Assembly (NCBI RefSeq): GCF_000376425.1
Contig: NZ_AQWL01000005.1
Span: forward strand, 326,007 to 390,006
Direction: 5' to 3'
Origin: Thiobacillus denitrificans DSM 12475
GTDB taxonomy: Bacteria > Pseudomonadota > Gammaproteobacteria > Burkholderiales > Thiobacillaceae
DNA: 64,000 nt
Position numbers and translations under genes: made by a program. How positions within the stretch are numbered: the first letter of the stretch is position 1; each line of letters starts with the position of its first letter. The notes beneath the pieces are model-generated. The model searched no databases. It saw only the letters and a list, made by a program, of their open reading frames with translations, and was not told the origin of the DNA. This document shows, piece by piece, positions 61,305-64,000 of this stretch.

Positions 61305-62002
61305 TCCGCACCGCACTGCGCTGGCTCGGCAAGGGTATCGCTGCGGCGATCGCGCTGGTACTGCTGTATCAGTTGTGGATCTTCGCGCACGTGCTGTGGT
61401 GGATCGATCACAACCCCACCTCCACCTCGTTCATGGAAGCCGGCCTGGCGCGCCAGCAGGGCAAGAACCCCGACGCCGAACTGCGCCACAAGTGGGTGCC
61501 GTACGACCGCATCTCCATCCACCTGAAGCGCGCCATCGTCGCCGCGGAAGACGCAAAATTTCTCGAACACGAAGGCTTCGACGTCGAGGGCATCCAGAAG
61601 GCGGTCGAAAAGAACCTGAAGAAGGGCCGCCTCGTCGCCGGCGGCTCGACCATCAGCCAGCAACTCGCCAAGAACCTGTTCCTCTCCGGCGAACGCAGTT
61701 TCATCCGCAAGGGCCAGGAAGCTGTGATCACGCTCATGATCGAAGCCACCTGGAGCAAGCGCCGCATCCTCGAGGTGTATCTGAACGTCATCGAATGGGG
61801 CAACGGCATCTACGGCGCCGAAGCCGCCGCCCGCCGCTACTACAAGACATCCGCTGCCAACCTCAGCCGCGACCAGGCCGCACGCATGGCCGCGATGGCG
61901 CCGAATCCGCGCTGGTACGAGAACCACCGCAGCTCGCGCAGTTACCAGCGACGCGTTGCCGTCATCAAGCGTTATATGGGGTATGCGCAGGTGCCGCGCT
62001 GA
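61301..62002 (+). CDS. mtgA: Monofunctional biosynthetic peptidoglycan transglycosylase
   Basis: 233 residues starting GTG at 61301, overlapping aroE by 4 bases. One N-terminal membrane segment ([18 protein letters not shown] region) and a GT51 domain with canonical motifs [29 protein letters not shown] and [12 protein letters not shown]. Polymerises glycan strands from lipid II. Last core gene before the accessory tail. Confidence 0.96.
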   Translation: MIRTALRWLGKGIAAAIALVLLYQLWIFAHVLWWIDHNPTSTSFMEAGLARQQGKNPDAELRHKWVPYDRISIHLKRAIVAAEDAKFLEHEGFDVEGIQKAVEKNLKKGRLVAGGSTISQQLAKNLFLSGERSFIRKGQEAVITLMIEATWSKRRILEVYLNVIEWGNGIYGAEAAARRYYKTSAANLSRDQAARMAAMAPNPRWYENHRSSRSYQRRVAVIKRYMGYAQVPR

Positions 62003-62140
62003 CTCGACTCAACAGACCTATTCAGGCTCACCATTTCTGGACAAGAACGGCGCTCGGAATGACCTAGACTGATCGCCCGCTGCTCGGCCAAGGCAGCCGG
62101 TCAGGCTTTCCGCACAATACGTCCGGTCCTCGGCCCTAAG

Positions 62141-62235
62141 CAAACATTGGGTCGTTCAAAGGACAAGGCGCGGAGCCACGCAGCGGCGGAGCGTTCCAGT
62201 GAGCGAAAGCGAACGTATTTGAGCCACTTGTTATA
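62141..62235 (-). repeat. Possible integron attC-like palindrome
   Basis: Read on the minus strand from the stop of the next gene: TATAACAAGTGGCTCAAA, a structured GC-rich centre, then TTTGAACGACCCAATGTT. The outer parts are imperfect inverted repeats, in the place and size range of a 59-base element, and resemble VCR-like ends. The expected GTTRRRY end is not exact, so the call is tentative. Confidence 0.35.
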
Positions 62236-62833
62236 GATTCTCTTGGTATAGGTCCTTGTGAAGTTTCATTAGCTTAGTAGCAAGTTCTTCGCTGTCAGCC
62301 ACCTTAGCTATTTCAAGGCTTGCGGAATATGCGATTACAGCAGCAGACTGTAATACTCCACACATATGCTCTGGATTGTAGTTTGAAGCTATCTCGTCTT
62401 TTCTATTCCTGGCGATGACTTGGATAGTGCCACCGTGGGTGTAGTCATTTAATTTTCCCCAAAGGGACTTTTTTACAGAGCTAAGACTTTTCTCCCCAAA
62501 GGCCTCCACTTGCTCAATGGCCTCGATTAGTTTTCCGATTTTCGGAGGCTCCTTGCCAGTAAGAAATGAATCAACTTGCTCCTCACTAGCACAATGCTCG
62601 AACCACAAACCACGTACATAAGCTTCAAATTGTGGGCGCAAAAGAACTAGGGCTGAACCCCATACATGGTTGTGGACGAGAAGATGGATGGCCGACTGGT
62701 GTTCAAGTGCTAGGTGGAACAGAGCAACAGAAGCTCTGCGCTCCTTTGTCGTTTCAAAGTTGGTACCGTCGATCAGAGTATTCGACTGAACCATCCATGC
62801 TTCCGACTTATCGAGTTCCGTTTCAATATCCAT
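62231..62833 (-). CDS. Accessory protein of unknown function (200 residues)
   Basis: A soluble helical protein (HLALEHQSAIHLLVHNHVWG, LVLLRPQFEAYVRGLWFEHC) coded at much lower GC than the core genes. From memory it resembles a family often found as integron cassettes (DUF6988-like); this could not be checked. No catalytic motif recognised. Preceded by a 97-base gap and followed by the attC-like palindrome. Confidence 0.7.
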   Translation of the reverse strand: MDIETELDKSEAWMVQSNTLIDGTNFETTKERRASVALFHLALEHQSAIHLLVHNHVWGSALVLLRPQFEAYVRGLWFEHCASEEQVDSFLTGKEPPKIGKLIEAIEQVEAFGEKSLSSVKKSLWGKLNDYTHGGTIQVIARNRKDEIASNYNPEHMCGVLQSAAVIAYSASLEIAKVADSEELATKLMKLHKDLYQENL

Positions 62834-62930
62834 AACGTGGAATTAACCGGCGACCGAAAGCAGAACGTAGCCTGCTGTAGGGCGTCCGAAATACTCGGAT
62901 CAGTTCAGTCTGCTCCCTTTTTTTGTCGCT

Positions 62931-63611
62931 TTAATTTACATCATTGAAGTTGCGCAACATTCTGAACTTGATGTGCTGATTGGTGGCCTCCAGCACCTCG
63001 AGATCTGCGCCTTTGTAGCCAATCCTTGTCGATTCCGTTAGGTCATACTCAACATTGTTGTTGAATGCCGGGCGCGCTGTGTTGTTTGAGAACTCTCGAT
63101 AACCGATATTGATCTTTGATCCCACCCTGCCGTTGTAAATGAGGGTCTGCTGAAAGGCGTCCGGCGCTAAAACCGGACGCTTTGTTCGTTCAATGTCTTG
63201 TACTTCTTTACAGGCGGCCACATTGAACACCGTAACAACGCAAAGCTCGGGTACAGACTTTTTTGCCATGATGCTTTTCCAAGGATCAGCGATCATGGCC
63301 TTCTCTACTCTTCCACCGTCTTCTGTGCGTGCTGGTGAGTAATACTCGGCGGTTTCATCCTCTCCATCTTTAAGGTAGTACCCAGGATGAAGGGTGTAAG
63401 CCCAGCTTATTTCCCGAACCGCTCTAAGGTTTAGAGCGTCATGCTCTCGATATTTCCCTTGGCGGAGCATTGTGTCGCCTATGCGAGCAGTAGAAACTGA
63501 TCCAAGCGGTGGTTCGCTAATAGCGACTGAGCTTGGCGCATAGTTGTATTTCGGGCTGGCGCAACCTACTAGCATGATTGCTAGGGATGAAGCTATAAGG
63601 CTTTTAAGCAT
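62931..63611 (-). CDS. Predicted lipoprotein of unknown function
   Basis: 226 residues with a lipoprotein signal (MLKSLIASSLAIMLVGCASP, lipobox Cys17) and no known domain in the rest (YREFSNNTARPAFNNNVEYD is typical of its Asn-rich end). Low GC and unlike neighbouring core codon use, suggesting horizontal transfer. Likely anchored in the outer membrane. Confidence 0.75.
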   Translation of the reverse strand: MLKSLIASSLAIMLVGCASPKYNYAPSSVAISEPPLGSVSTARIGDTMLRQGKYREHDALNLRAVREISWAYTLHPGYYLKDGEDETAEYYSPARTEDGGRVEKAMIADPWKSIMAKKSVPELCVVTVFNVAACKEVQDIERTKRPVLAPDAFQQTLIYNGRVGSKINIGYREFSNNTARPAFNNNVEYDLTESTRIGYKGADLEVLEATNQHIKFRMLRNFNDVN

Positions 63612-63753
63612 TGACGCCTCTTTTGTTGGTAGATGGGAACGGCAGGGTGAATCGTGTCAGTTTACTCGATCCCTTTAAGTCTCATGCTTGTGTGTCCGCT
63701 TTTGACCGATGACCGGTTGTTAGGATCATCCAGCTTGAATGACCGCTTCGGCC

Positions 63754-63783
63754 GATTATGCAAAGTCGTTGATTATGGAAAGT
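63754..63783. repeat. Pair of 13-base direct repeats near a recombinase gene
   Basis: GATTATGCAAAGT (63754-63766) and GATTATGGAAAGT (63771-63783), one mismatch, 17-base period. Lies 67 bases beyond the recombinase stop; could be part of a recombination site or element end. Confidence 0.4.
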
Positions 63784-63849
63784 AGCGAGTCGGAACGCAC
63801 GCCAATAGCTGATTGGCAGCGGCAGGCGCGAATTCCGTCCTTCACATAA

Positions 63850-64000
63850 TCACAGGGTCTTTAGGAAGTCGATCAGCGAGTCGGGTGCACGATAGCGCTG
63901 CACCTTGACCTCTGGCGCTTGAAGGCGTGCCAAGGCACGGTCCTTCATGGTCAGGTCGGCCTCGACGTAGTGGTGGGTTGTTAGCGGGCTTTCATGCCCG
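63850..64000 (-). CDS. Tyrosine recombinase/integrase, C-terminal fragment (runs off the window)
   Basis: The last 49 residues read GHESPLTTHHYVEADLTMKD, continuing to an end at DSLIDFLKTL and TGA at 63850-63852. The block GHxSxxTTxxYxxAD is the C-terminal part of tyrosine recombinases, containing the second catalytic His and the catalytic Tyr. The upstream part is outside the window, so the exact class cannot be told. Confidence 0.8.
   Translation of the reverse strand, partial: GHESPLTTHHYVEADLTMKDRALARLQAPEVKVQRYRAPDSLIDFLKTL

Noticed and set aside
62834-62930. Second attC site between the two accessory genes
   Set aside because: A GTTATGG string is present at the start codon, but no paired RYYYAAC box with inverted symmetry could be found.

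Overview
The window is a GC-rich chromosome segment of a chemolithoautotrophic, sulfur-oxidising betaproteobacterium, most likely Thiobacillus or a close relative. Three things point there: a complete oxidative-type dsr operon (dsrABEFHCMKLJOPNR followed by cysG), a proteobacterial phosphoribulokinase of the Calvin cycle, and housekeeping genes with beta-proteobacterial character. No rRNA or tRNA gene and no CRISPR array was seen.

Layout. 1-24.6 kb is mostly core: partial leuS, a GlcG/HbpS-like exported protein, prk, a PhoX/DUF839 exported protein, a MoaD-like protein, uvrD, two membrane or exported small proteins, a LOG-like protein, polA, mscL, dusB-fis-purH, purD-tsaC-hemF, a giant divergent GT51/transpeptidase protein, and a GAF sensor kinase/NarL-type regulator pair. 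24.6-31.2 kb holds a dihydroorotate-dehydrogenase-like protein with pyruvate:ferredoxin oxidoreductase (nifJ), a DUF2798 protein and cysG. 31.2-44.2 kb is the dsr operon on the minus strand. It oxidises stored or persulfidic sulfur: DsrEFH/DsrC carry sulfur, DsrAB (siroheme made by CysG, amidated by DsrN) oxidises it, DsrL links to NAD(P)H/iron-sulfur electron transfer and DsrMKJOP links to the quinone pool. 44.2-48.3 kb is transcribed divergently: a 73-residue protein, a stand-alone Cas6/Cmx6-like protein, a DsrC homologue without either redox cysteine (RspA type), a sulfurtransferase, an unknown protein and a TauD-like dioxygenase. 48.3-51.5 kb is hemA-prfA-prmC. 51.6-54.6 kb is an HPr-rel-A type cassette (Tat-exported protein, PqqD-like, HprK-related kinase, nucleotidyltransferase). 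54.6-62.0 kb is grxD, ntrBC, a DUF4124 protein, glnA with a textbook NtrC/sigma54 control region, a rhodanese, aroE and mtgA. 62.0-64.0 kb is an AT-richer accessory tail with two unusual genes, an attC-like palindrome and the end of a tyrosine recombinase.

The most interesting structure is around dsr. A Cas6-like RNA-binding/cleaving family protein sits divergently next to the operon without any CRISPR system. A 64-bp near-perfect inverted repeat lies between them. Two tandem CCGG hairpin units lie just downstream of the Cas6-like gene. Hairpins or palindromic repeats follow dsrB, dsrC and dsrP, dividing the operon into blocks. The repeat after dsrP (three tandem 56-bp copies) provides the start region of dsrN, and another copy of the same repeat is built in frame into nifJ. 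That these parts form one RNA-level or DNA-level control system is my inference.
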